This document shows, piece after piece, positions 1-23,171 of a stretch of 31,371 bases of DNA. The DNA is from Armadillidium nasatum (Eukaryota; Arthropoda; Malacostraca; Isopoda; Armadillidiidae). The notes beneath the pieces are model-generated. The model had not been told where the DNA came from. It made no database searches and was given only the letters and a program-made list of their open reading frames with translations. Location of the stretch: positions 30,001 to 61,371 of the forward strand of contig SEYY01023544.1 of assembly GCA_009176605.1 (NCBI GenBank), in the 5' to 3' direction. The translations under genes and the position numbers were made by a program. Each line of letters opens with the position of its first letter. Positions within the stretch are counted from its first letter, which is position 1.

Positions 1-53
<53 letters not shown>

Positions 54-76
54 TGTGTGTGAGTGTGTGTGTGTGT
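1..76. repeat. (AT)n then (GT)n microsatellite
   Basis: Pure (AT)25 runs off the left window edge and grades into a GT-rich stretch at 53-76. Confidence 0.95.
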
Positions 77-1598
<1,522 letters not shown>

Positions 1599-2079
1599 GA
1601 TACCGTAAAAGCTGTGAAAATTGATTACAATTTTTTAAAATGAAAGAAAGTAATTTAAAAGTTGATTAAAATAAAAATAATCAAAATATCTGGAAGTGAA
1701 AATAAGCAAATATAATTAAGATGCGAATAAGCAAATGTTTAAAGAGGAAATAAATAAATTTAAAGTAAATTTGAATTAATTTTGTTTTATTTATAAATAA
1801 TAAAATATTTTATATTTTATTATTCATAACTTAAGTTTTTTAATGGTGCAAGTATTTTTGAAATTAAAAATAATTTTTACAAAAATCGAAAAGGGGTTTT
1901 CATTAATACTGGATACCTTATTCATATATACCTAAAATAATTGCATTTATTGTTTGTATTGCAAATATTGCATTTGTTAATTGATATCATTTGTATATTA
2001 GCTTTGCTATGAGTAATCTTTGCGTATATATTCCTTTCTAAAGTTGAAGCTAAAAAAAATAATTCTAAAATGAAATATT
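1599..2079. other. AT-rich spacer
   Basis: No gene seen. AATAAGCAAAT occurs twice (about 1701 and 1728), and TTGCATTT or ATTGCAAAT motifs cluster at 1940-1980. The same words recur near 18225-18315 and 21600-21680, which suggests a dispersed AT-rich repeat family. Confidence 0.4.
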
Positions 2080-2465
2080 TTGGAGGGCCTTAAGGAAAAG
2101 AAAGTCCCTTTAAATACCTCGCATAAAGTAAACAACTTCATCTCATTAATATATATAGAAGAAAACAAACAAACAGGTAAATCCGAAGCTAAGTTTTGGA
2201 GAGAAGAAAATCCAGCAAATTCTCTTTCTTCTCCCAAGAGCATTTCTCTGCATATATTACAGGAAAGAAGAACGCAAGATGAAATCAAGCAGACATAAAT
2301 GTAAAAGACGAATTGGAATGAGAAATTTTAAAAGAAGAAATACTGAAGGTGAAAATTGAGAAAGAGAGATTGAGAGAGGAAAAAACGTGAAGAGAGGTTG
2401 AGATATTTAATGGAAAAGAAATATATGAAAATTTCTCTTTGTTGATTTGCGGCCGCTGCAACTTA
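2080..2465 (+). pseudogene. Decayed ORF with a charged coiled-coil tail, family unknown
   Basis: One open frame runs 2080-2298 (72 codons, ending QERRTQDEIKQT). A second frame picks up at about 2294 and reads as Lys/Glu-rich helix (EILKEEILKVKIEKERLREE) with two internal stops, ending in LLICGRCN. Such E/K-rich tails close many transposon-encoded Myb/SANT-type accessory proteins, but I see no clear DNA-binding domain. It may be a dead transposon ORF or chance purine-rich sequence. Confidence 0.3.
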
Positions 2466-2535
2466 ACAGAAATACAATTTTTCATTTTCCTGATTTAGGG
2501 CACAAATATTGTAGCAAATAAGCAAACTTATACTC

Positions 2536-4766
<2,231 letters not shown>

Positions 4767-4780
4767 ATATATATATATAT

Positions 4781-4852
<72 letters not shown>
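4767..4852. repeat. (AT)n microsatellite
   Basis: Alternating AT with slips in its first 30 bases. Confidence 0.95.
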
Positions 4853-4854
<2 letters not shown>

Positions 4855-5408
4855 TTATCGGATTTGAGTAAGCCATCAGAGCTTATTACCAATGTTAGGT
4901 TTCAAGGGGTAAGCAGAGATTGAGCTTCAGCTTCAGAATATAGGTTGTTAGAATTAACTAACAAAGAAAACGGTTCGATCCCGAGTGCAGAAGAATTTTG
5001 ACAACTGCAACGTCAGAATAGAATGTGTTTTGAATATGCAAAAGAGTGTTCTGCTTTTGATGTTTTCTGTGTTTTAGTGAAATATTATAATTGAAACTGA
5101 TGCAAAATTCATTTCATCAAACTGCAATGAATTTTAGAAATTCTTCTACAGGTGACAATTTTTAGAGCCCGATCAAGTACCTGGCTCGTAAACTCTTCAC
5201 AACGAAATTGTTTACCTAAAAAAAATTTACAAAAAGCACCAAGAAGCCCAACCACCCTGAAGCTCATTAAGCTACAAAAACACCAAATCTATGCCAGAAA
5301 TCTACATTAAGATTCCACAATTCCTTCCCTTATGAATTGATAACAAGAAAAAAAAGTAGCAATTTAAAATAATAATATATACAGCAACTCACTACATTCC
5401 AGCAACGT

Positions 5409-5409
<1 letters not shown>
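4853..5409. other. Unassigned spacer with an isolated Pol III B-box-like word
   Basis: GGTTCGATCC (4972-4981) matches the tRNA B-box consensus, but no convincing A box lies at the right distance upstream. It could be a worn tRNA-derived SINE. No gene seen otherwise. Confidence 0.3.

Positions 5410-5475
<66 letters not shown>
5410..5475. repeat. (CT)n microsatellite
   Basis: Uninterrupted CT, about 66 bases. Confidence 0.96.
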
Positions 5476-5810
<335 letters not shown>

Positions 5811-5903
5811 TCGTATTTGTAATCATTGCGTAGTACTAAGTTATGGTATGTTTATTTTAGCAACTTAATAATTTCTTCTATTTTTCTTTTCTTTGCAGCA
5901 AAA

Positions 5904-8261
<2,358 letters not shown>

Positions 8262-8549
8262 TTAATTAATCTATATTATTACAGGTAAAAAAATTATTTC
8301 ATTTACGATTTTCTTTTTGAATTTCTTTTACTACTTTTCTGCATATATTTTTTTCTTACAATTGTAGTTAACATATTTTAACTTAATACTTTCATTCAAA
8401 AATATTAATTTATTATTAATAATATAAAAAATTAATAAATTAATTTTCTAACAAATATGTCACAAACTAAGCAACTAAACGAATTTCAAAGCAAAAGTGT
8501 TTAATTTTATTTCCAAATGCTAAATTGAATTTAAGGTTTACTTAAAAAG

Positions 8550-8551
<2 letters not shown>

Positions 8552-8639
<88 letters not shown>
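8552..8639. repeat. (AAT)n with (GATAAT) variant units
   Basis: AAT array whose right part carries four GATAAT units. Confidence 0.95.
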
Positions 8640-8640
<1 letters not shown>

Positions 8641-8919
8641 GAAATATAACCTATAAATTAACAATTATAACAATTAATTATAGTTATATTAAAAATTCAA
8701 AATCCTTTAAAATAAGAGAGGAGGTATGATGGTTCGATTCACCAATGGAAATCAAACATTTTTCTATAAATCAAAATAAAATAAAACAAAAAGTCTTAAA
8801 GAATATAATGAGAAATCATTTATTCTCAAAAATTTTAGTAATTTTTTCAACAACTGAAATAATTTTTATTAAACTAAGTAACTTTCAAACTCAATACAGT
8901 AATACCTTAATAATCTTAT

Positions 8920-9307
<388 letters not shown>

Positions 9308-9472
9308 TATATACATATATACAAGTGAAAGTTAATTTTAAGTTTTCTATTTCTATACTTTTTATGTTTTATATTATATTTTGTAGTTTAACTTGGTTTG
9401 TAATTTTGTGTTTTTGTGATTAATTCATAAGTAGAATCATTTAGTTCATTACATTTTCGATTCATTTCAAAA

Positions 9473-9593
<121 letters not shown>

Positions 9594-9657
9594 TTTGTAA
9601 TTTGTTACTACTCTGTTAATTAATATTTTATTATGAATTTGAATTTTTTTTCTTAAG

Positions 9658-9710
9658 GTGCTTCTTTTTCATTGTGGTAAATGATGAATAAAGAAATTAA
9701 GTTTGGATAA
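9658..9710 (+). other. Probable 3' UTR terminal exon of the neuropeptide gene
   Basis: This short segment follows a good acceptor and contains AATAAA about 30 bases later. Its 3' limit is approximate, taken as about 20 bases past the poly(A) signal. It has no coding content. Confidence 0.5.
9687..9692 (+). promoter_or_regulatory. Candidate poly(A) signal AATAAA
   Basis: Canonical hexamer 30 bases after the putative last acceptor, in an AT-rich context. AATAAA is common by chance here, so support comes only from its position. Confidence 0.45.
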
Positions 9711-13165
<3,455 letters not shown>

Positions 13166-13189
13166 ACCGACCGGGGCTGGAATTTTGCC

Positions 13190-13217
13190 GGGGCCGGGGC
13201 CGGGGTTCTGGCCGGGG
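13190..13217 (+). other. G-quadruplex-capable tract at the left hAT end
   Basis: Four GGGG runs separated by CC, CC and an 8-base loop. A matching G-rich tract sits on the same strand near the right end (14914-14945). Confidence 0.6.
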
Positions 13218-13615
13218 TTGCCTAAAATTTTTAAAGAGGTCAAAAGCACTAAAATTTTAGGTTAAAACAATTAGATATATAGTTAATTGAGGTTTATTTA
13301 ATTATAAGAAAGGCGTAGAATAGCCAACATTCATTAATGATTACATGCATTTTCTCCGGAAAAATGTCAGAAAATTACAGATTTTGTATAATAAAAAGTC
13401 CAAAAATTAAAAAAAAAATTTTTTTGATTCATAATAGTGATTCAACAGCTTTACCTATAAGCCCACAAATTAAAGTTTGAAAACATGTAAGATATAAAAT
13501 TATCAATATAACCTATATTTATACATATCATTGTTATATCATTGCTATGTATCAAACTTGAATCAATTAGCTACATTATTTAAAAATTATTATTTTTTTT
13601 ATTCTTTCAATCAAT

Positions 13616-13774
13616 ATGGTTAAAATATCAGCTTCAGCAGTATGGAAGTACTTTATAATGTTTCAGGATAGGCTCAAAATAGCTAAATGTAACATCTGCA
13701 GTCAGAAAATTAGAAGAGCACCTCCGGGTGTTACAAGTAAAAAAAATTTCAACCAAATCTTTATGAGGGCATAA
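13616..13774 (+). pseudogene. Truncated BED-type zinc finger of a hAT transposase
   Basis: ATG at 13616 opens 52 codons. The reading VWKYFIMFQDRLKIAKCNIC, followed by the downstream ITSK-like VTSK, matches the BED finger pattern: an aromatic VWKYF, then AKCxxC, then a Gly-x-Thr-Ser turn. The expected second half of the finger (HLxxxH) is missing and the frame stops soon after. BED fingers bind transposon ends in hAT transposases. No catalytic domain follows. Confidence 0.6.
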
Positions 13775-13904
13775 AATCAAAACAAAAATGAACATTCACT
13801 AGCAGAAAAGGAGTAGTCAAAAGAAAAGAAACAGAAAAAAAGAGAAAATTTTTAAAAAGTAAGAAGAAATATCTTAATTTTCTTATATTTTGTTTAAATT
13901 TTTT

Positions 13905-14830
13905 TATTTTTTGACTGATTGAGCTGAAATTTTCAGGGAATATGCATTTTTTCCCAAAGTTCTGAGTTGATTTTGAGCATTTTTCTGAGTCTATAACGGT
14001 TTGAAAGTTATTTGGACACAAAGTTGAAAAAATGAATAACGGGGTCAAACCACTGGTCCACATGAGCTGAAAATTTAACTGAATAATCTTAGCCTCAATT
14101 TCTTGCATTGGTGAGAACAAACTTTTGATATCACATCTAGAAAAAAAGATATAAGCACTTGAATTTAAAAAAAAATCGTACCCTTTCCGAGAAAAAAATT
14201 ATTTAATTAAAAACCACGCTACCTATTATTTTTTATTTTTGGATATTGTTTAGAGGAGGGACAGGGCTACAATTTTTATTTTGTGCATTATTAAATGCTT
14301 TTTGGTTGAAGCTAGATATAGCCTCTCAAACTTTGGAAATATTTGAAATTTGGTCAAAAATGGACCTTTTTTGAGAGGCTATATCTCGAAACCAACCACT
14401 CGCATCGAATAAAGTATAGAGAAGAATTTGTAGCCCCATCCCTCCTCTATGCAGCCTCCTAAAATATGGAATGTTATAGTTATAATTTTGCTTTAAATTT
14501 TATTGACCGAAAAGGTGGATTTTTAAAAAAAAAAAATTTCTATAGTTGTTCAGTTTTGAGCTCATAACATTTTTTCTATAACTCTGGGAACAAATGTCTG
14601 TTACATGTTTTCATTGCCATTTGAATTATGAATATACATCTAAATTTCAAGTTATTCTGAAAAGTGGTTTGGCCCCGCCATTCATTTGAAAAGGTTCAAT
14701 TTTCCCCTCAAAAGAATCATTTTAGCAGTTATTGACTCAGAAAAACGTTGGAAATGGACTTTTTTTTTCACCAGGGAAAAAAGCTATATACACTGAAAAT
14801 TTCAAGAGAATCTGCTGAAAATTAAAAAAA
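13905..14830. repeat. Long imperfect inverted repeat (foldback) inside the hAT element
   Basis: The best-paired inner arms are 14251-14330 and 14370-14449 (GAGGAGGGA...AGCCTCTCAAA against its complement), with a 39-base loop. Further out, AATGAATAACGGGGTCAAAC (around 14031) pairs with the complement of GTTTGGCCCCGCCATTCATT (around 14664). GAAATTTTCAGGGAATATGC (13926) and TTTTTCTGAGT (13980) also have partners near 14790 and 14738. Pairing is patchy in between. The whole spans about 0.9 kb. Confidence 0.7.
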
Positions 14831-14913
14831 AAAAATTTGGATTGTCCCCTCAAGTATAATTTGCCATTTTAACCCCGGCAGGCAAACCCCGGTTTTCCCT
14901 GATTTTTAGCCGG

Positions 14914-14945
14914 GGCAGGGGTTAGCCGGGGCCGGGGCCGGGACC
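14914..14945 (+). other. G-quadruplex-capable tract at the right hAT end
   Basis: GGGGCAGGGG, then CCGGGGCCGGGGCCGGG, on the + strand. Relative to 13190-13217 this is a direct repeat, not an inverted one, even though the outermost ends are inverted. Confidence 0.6.
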
Positions 14946-14957
14946 ACTGTCGGTTCC

Positions 14958-14959
<2 letters not shown>

Positions 14960-15034
<75 letters not shown>

Positions 15035-15040
15035 TTATAT
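14960..15040. repeat. (AT)n array between hAT end and LINE 3' end
   Basis: AT with two ATTTAT interruptions at 15024-15040. It abuts the hAT right end on one side and the LINE tail on the other. Confidence 0.93.
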
Positions 15041-16078
15041 ATCACTCTCTGGTGGGCAAAGGCCAGAGGCCTACTAAAATTCCACCAGAGTTAGGGGGAA
15101 AGACGGAAGCCTGGTCAAATTAAAGGCCAACGTGACCTGATACACGACGTTTGAAGGTGTGTAAGTCATAGGAAGTTGGAAAAATTGAAGAAGGGAGTTT
15201 GTTCCAGACTTTACCAGTAGAGTACATGTAGGACAGAGGATAGCGTTTAAGTCTGGGGTCAGAGAGTTGGACAGAGAAAGGATGAGACTGTGTAGAAAGC
15301 CGAGTCGCACGAGCCCTTCTCAGTGGAGAAGGTATGCGATGAGAGAGTTCAGAAGAGCAGTGTCCATTGTAATAGCGATAGTATAGAGAGAGTGACGCAA
15401 CACTTCGACTGGCAGAAAGAGATCGGAGAGAATCAGTGAGAGCAGGAGAGTTGATAAGACGAAAAGACCTAGACTCCACCTTTTCCAGGAGAGCTGTGTG
15501 AGTGGAACCACCCCAGATGTGTGACGCATACTCCATACATGGGAGAACAACACCCCTATACAGAGCAAGCAACTGGGGTGAAGCTTGTTTAGAAAGAGAA
15601 GTAATGTGATCTTTCCAAGAAAGATCACGAGAAAAGGAAACACCGAGAATATTAAGAACAGATGAAGGTCTGAGTTGAGTGTTTTCGAAGAAGATATCAT
15701 AGTTGTGTGGAAGATTGTGTCTTAGAGAGATGAAGGAATTGAGTTTTGGTGGCATTGAAAACAACCAAGTTCTCTCTGCCCCAATTAGAAATTCAAGATA
15801 GATCAGAGGTCAGCTGCTCCAAGGCAACCCTCCTTGCGTCTAGTAACTGTTGTTGAGAGAGGCGCCTTTCAAATTGAAAAGAGTAATGAAGTGTGAAGTC
15901 ATCAGCATAAGAGTGGATAGGAGATGAAGTAACAGAGAGAAGGTCATTAATGAAAAGTTGAAAAAGTGTTGGGGATAGGACAGATCCTTGAGGAACACCA
16001 CTATTAATAGATTTAAAGGAAGAACGGTGGCCGTCTACAACTGCTGCTATAGAACTTACCAAAATTAAAATCGAATGA
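15041..16078 (-). mobile_element. 5'-truncated, decayed LINE (Jockey/CR1-like non-LTR retrotransposon)
   Basis: On the minus strand, 16062-15793 codes the reverse transcriptase core: SGVPQGSVLSPTLFQLFIND and the YADD catalytic box (HSYADDFTLH). It reaches a TGA after EQLTSDLS and continues ISNWGRENLVVFNATKTQF. A one-frame shift near 15720 leads into 15764-15120 (NILGVSFSRDLSWKDHI, then PCMEYASHIWGG, then FKRRVSGHVGL and stop). Between SLSKQAS and PQLLALYRG about 15 residues seem missing compared with relatives I remember. The RT N-terminus and endonuclease are absent, as expected from 5' truncation. The 3' UTR is about 80 bases with a CTCTGGTGG...CCACCAGAG stem (15047-15055, 15082-15090) and ends in an AT-rich tail. 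Confidence 0.88.
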
Positions 16079-16164
16079 AATAGAATTAGAAGAAATAATT
16101 GACATTCTAACTTATATATATCTCAGAAGGCTCATTTTTTAAAAAATTCCTTCCAACTACCTGA
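16079..16164. other. Unassigned spacer
   Basis: AT-rich flank of the LINE fragment. No second target-site copy could be made out. Confidence 0.4.
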
Positions 16165-16300
16165 AGTTCACTGTACCTCAGTGGGTTAAGTCAGTTATTC
16201 TCTGGCATAAGGGGTAGAGGTTAGCCCCTCGCTCTTGAGTGTGTTCTGCAAAGTATACAAATCGAGGTTCGACCTCCGATCCAGTTTCCTGAACGGACAT
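16165..16300 (+). mobile_element. Possible tRNA-derived SINE
   Basis: TACCTCAGTGGGTTAAG (16174-16190) resembles a Pol III A box (TRGCNNAGTGG), and GGTTCGACCTC (16266-16276) matches the B box. The spacing of about 80 bases is longer than in a plain tRNA. The insert contains a GGGGTAGAGGTTAGCCCC hairpin that could act as a long variable arm. No clear poly(A) tail follows. A worn tRNA pseudogene is the alternative. Confidence 0.35.
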
Positions 16301-17118
16301 AAAATATTCAGAATTTTATTATAGGGGACAAAAAGTATTGTTTAAAAATCTTTTTATTTTAAACCAAAATATTTGATTAAGTAAAAATTCTTAGGAGAAT
16401 TCCAATAAGTTTATTACTGAAAAGATGCTCTTCTCCATCTGTCCCCCATTCCGAATAATACTGGAGAATGTTCTGTAGACAGATTAAAATTTATTGTTAA
16501 ATCTTTTTAGACGTATTTCGTCTAATATTAAATATATAAATTTTTTATCTTATCTACTTCGTAATTTATTGAATATTAATATTAAGTAAAGAAGACAATT
16601 TAAATAGTTTTAATAGTAATAATTATTTTTCTCCAATAATAATGAAAGATGGATTTATCGGAACACTGTGCATAGATATACTATAATTACATTTGGGAAA
16701 AGTGCCAGTTAATCGCATCAATTTAAACTGCGACTTACCTCCCCAAATGCAAGTGTGTCGTCCCTCGATGTAAAATTATGACAGCGTCAGCTGGTTTAGG
16801 TGGCCACCCTTAGATGTTATTATCTTCTTAAAAACATGATGGTATAACGTATGTAAGAAATTGTCTGAATTTTCTTCTTGAACTTCCTCTTCATCTTCTT
16901 CCTGCTTTTCTTCTTTTTTATCTGAAAACCTCATTTCGAAAATTAAGCAAAAATTCATCCATAACTTCCTGCACATAGTTCAGATGAGTAAAATCGCAGT
17001 TACATGATGCGATAGCCATGCACAGGAAATCCTGGATGAATTATTAATTTTGTACATAAAAATTATCGTTTGTAGGGGATTTTCTGAAGTCAATTAATTA
17101 ATTACATTTTACGACAAG
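16301..17118. other. Unassigned spacer with a minor minus-strand frame
   Basis: No gene recognised. A short minus-strand frame across about 17033-16930 reads MAIASCNCDFTHLNYVQEVM and then stops. An overlapping frame at 16776-16976 is Glu-rich. Neither resembles a family I know. Confidence 0.3.
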
Positions 17119-17680
17119 GTGTATTATTACGCTAATTTCAATACTCGCATATTTCTTAAAAACATAGACAACACTTACAACATTCCACACTATTCCAACA
17201 AGTACAATATCACATTCTCCCTAAATTGCTTTTATAATGCTCCTATTGATGATTCGAAACCGCGTCCACCGGTGGTCAAAAATATACATGGTTTGGCGTA
17301 CCGGAGCAGAATTTTCCTATCCAAAGCCCAAATAATCTGTGCAACTTATCGACTTGGTCAGAAATAACATATAACTCAATTTTCCCTGTCTAAGAACCAT
17401 ACTCTTCGAATAGGGCTCGGCCCGTGAGTGATGGTGATAACTTTTAAAAAATTATACTTTCTTCTCAAAATATGCAAAATACACAAGCTAACTCATAATT
17501 GAAGCCTTTGAACTGTTGAAACAGATCCCAGCAAAAGTTTTTTGCAAATACCTGAACCTCGTAGAAACCGATTTGGATGTGAACGATGCAAAATTTACGA
17601 TTACAAGTACATTAACTTCAAAATGAAATGGATCCATGTAAATAAATCTTGTGACTCTGAATGAAAAAAGCCGATGGTCA
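17119..17680 (+). other. Possible decayed coding sequence, unidentified
   Basis: An 82-codon frame (17119-17367) has mixed, protein-like composition (for example RPPVVKNIHGLAYRS) but no motif I recognise. A second short frame at about 17518-17658 reads EPRRNRFGCERCKIYDYKYI and then NKSCDSE before a stop, with one CxxC. Cys pairs of this sort occur in the C-terminal regions of several transposon proteins. I cannot assign it. The dispersed repeat word at 17412-17436 lies between the two. Confidence 0.25.
17412..17436. repeat. Dispersed GC-rich repeat fragment, copy 2
   Basis: Twenty-two of 25 bases match 12067-12091, in the same orientation. Confidence 0.45.
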
Positions 17681-18513
<833 letters not shown>

Positions 18514-18642
18514 TATTTTCCACTTCAGAATGAAAAATAAATTTCGCTAAAGACAAAAAGTTTTTCTTTCAGTATAACTGTTAAAGAATTTTAATATGAA
18601 TATGCCTTTAATGAATGAAATTTTTAAACTTTAATGTACACA

Positions 18643-19705
<1,063 letters not shown>

Positions 19706-19731
19706 AGAGTTTTACTCACTCTCTTTTTATG

Positions 19732-21344
<1,613 letters not shown>

Positions 21345-21425
<81 letters not shown>
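21345..21425. repeat. (AT)n microsatellite
   Basis: Uninterrupted AT. Confidence 0.96.
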
Positions 21426-21429
<4 letters not shown>

Positions 21430-22929
21430 AAAAACTTTATTTGAAAAAATAAGGTTCGAAAGGAAAAATACTTAAGAGAAAAAGAGTTTGTAAGAAAAAG
21501 AATTACTTAGGAAAACTTTACTCTTCTGAAAAAAAACAAGAGAAAAAATTATAACTTGTAGCAAATGCTTTAATCACTTAATGCTAATGAAAAATATAAT
21601 GTGTAATGGATAAAAACATGCAATTAACTATGCAAATGCAAAATATTTGTATTTTGCTATTCGTTTTATTTATAAATGTTGCGTATTTGTTTATTGTTTT
21701 TTAAAATTGAAAGTAAAAATGGGAAAATATGATATGTTGAGTAATAATCTACGCTCGTTTGTGATTATACGTTGAAAATTTTTGATGAAATGTCGTGAAT
21801 AAGCTCAAAATGAAGTAGTTTAAAGTGTGACGGCTATTTTTGGTAAATACATCTGTATTGTTAAATGTTTTTATATGAATAAGCATTTGCTTATTCATAT
21901 GTTTATAAGGGTATTAACTGTATGTTTATAAGCTCCGTTTGAGCTATAATATGCTTAAACTGCTGTCTTAGTAAATGATTTTGCAATAATTAAGTTTTTT
22001 GAGCTTCTGAAAAGCGTAAGTTTTACTTATTTAGGGTTGGGAATTTGTGTTGATTGTAAATGAGTTAGATAAGCACCCTACACGATGCCCGAATATTGCT
22101 TTTTTTTAGGTTTATAAAGGTCAAACACTAATGAAAGATTATTATTTTTTGCTGTAATCATACCGATATGCCTATAATATGTATACAATTGCAAGTCTTT
22201 GGGCAAGTTTTCAATTTTGTGAGCTCATTTGTATGTTTATGGTGTTATTAATATGAAAATATCTGTCATTTATAAAACATGTTCATTTGATAAGTCAAAT
22301 GTATAGATTTCACCTAATGGTGAACATTCCAATGCTTTAGAACGCTAAAAATTGCGTATGTCTGGTTATGTTTTCGCTAATTGCTTGTATTTGATAGAGA
22401 ATAGACGTTGTTATTTAAAGATTATGACTACTACCTCTCCTATTTCTATTTCTACTAATACTGTAGCTGTTACTACAGTATGATGATAATAGCAATAATT
22501 TAAAAAAAAAACTCTGAATAGGGAAAGCACTAAGAAAGGGAGCATGTATATTTGTGTTTGTACGTACATTCGTATCTGTGAGGTAATATAGTAAGAACTT
22601 AGATACCTGAGTAACAATATTATTACCAATACTTTAACTACAATATAAACGATATTAATAATAGATGATAATGAAAAGCATGACTAAAAATTCTAAGAAA
22701 ACATCAAAGTTAACTTAAAAGTAATATTTAAAGGTATTGTAAAGTGGGTAGATGATGAAGATGTGGAGTCTTCTCAGGTTGAGTAGGTTTCTATTTATCA
22801 GTGTCAAGGAAAAAATATACGTAAATATATATCTGATAATATAAAGATAACTGTATGAATGGAATATACATGTAAAGGGTAGATACGCTTCTTTTCGGAA
22901 AAAGTGCGCAAAGCTTACTATTGCCCTAC
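21426..22929. other. Unassigned AT-rich spacer with a short perfect palindrome
   Basis: About 1.5 kb without microsatellites or recognisable coding sequence. It holds ATGCAAATGCAAAAT-type words near 21630-21645 and a 13+2+13 palindrome at 21873-21900. Confidence 0.4.
21873..21900. repeat. Perfect 13-bp inverted repeat with a 2-base loop
   Basis: ATATGAATAAGCA and TGCTTATTCATAT are separated by TT. The word GAATAAGCAAATG at about 1724-1736 is similar to one arm. Confidence 0.8.
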
Positions 22930-23171
22930 GGGCATATACTCTCGGAATTGGGGAACTAAGTCAGTTTGTGTCTTTGTTCTGTTGTACTTGGATGTTCCAT
23001 GGTTCGATTGCGCCATGCTCTCGTGCCAATCAGGCTAGAGACATTGCGTATCGGGAGTGGAAAACTCTCCTTCTCCTATCACTCTTGCTAATTCAGCTTG
23101 AAATCTTTGCTGGAATATTCTCTAATGAGCAAAGCAGACTTTCACAAAACGAAGATGTGCTGAGCTACTAA
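22930..23171 (+). pseudogene. Faint LINE-type remnant
   Basis: The reading WFDCA in one frame switches to SRANQARDIAYREWKTL in another. This resembles the linker before the reverse transcriptase in non-LTR retrotransposons (P-W-F-D, then R..A...W). It is short, shifted and unsupported by an RT core nearby. Confidence 0.35.

Noticed and set aside
2449-2456. GCGGCCGC in an AT-rich region, considered as a cloning or vector trace
   Set aside because: A single 8-base word without any vector sequence beside it. Chance or part of the decayed ORF is enough to explain it.
8731-8745. GGTTCGATTC as a tRNA or SINE B box
   Set aside because: The word fits the B-box consensus, but there is no A box or cloverleaf around it.
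13761-14120. 119-codon minus-strand frame within the hAT element
   Set aside because: It lies in an arm of the foldback, is Phe/Lys-rich from AT composition, and has no recognisable domain.
17518-17660. CxxC-containing fragment as a Penelope-type or piggyBac C-terminal region
   Set aside because: Only one Cys pair and a lone later Cys are present, the frame stops, and no GIY-YIG or DDE residues follow. Left unassigned.
22411-22629. 72-codon minus-strand hydrophobic frame
   Set aside because: Composition follows local AT/TTA content. No signal-peptide layout, motif or splice context.
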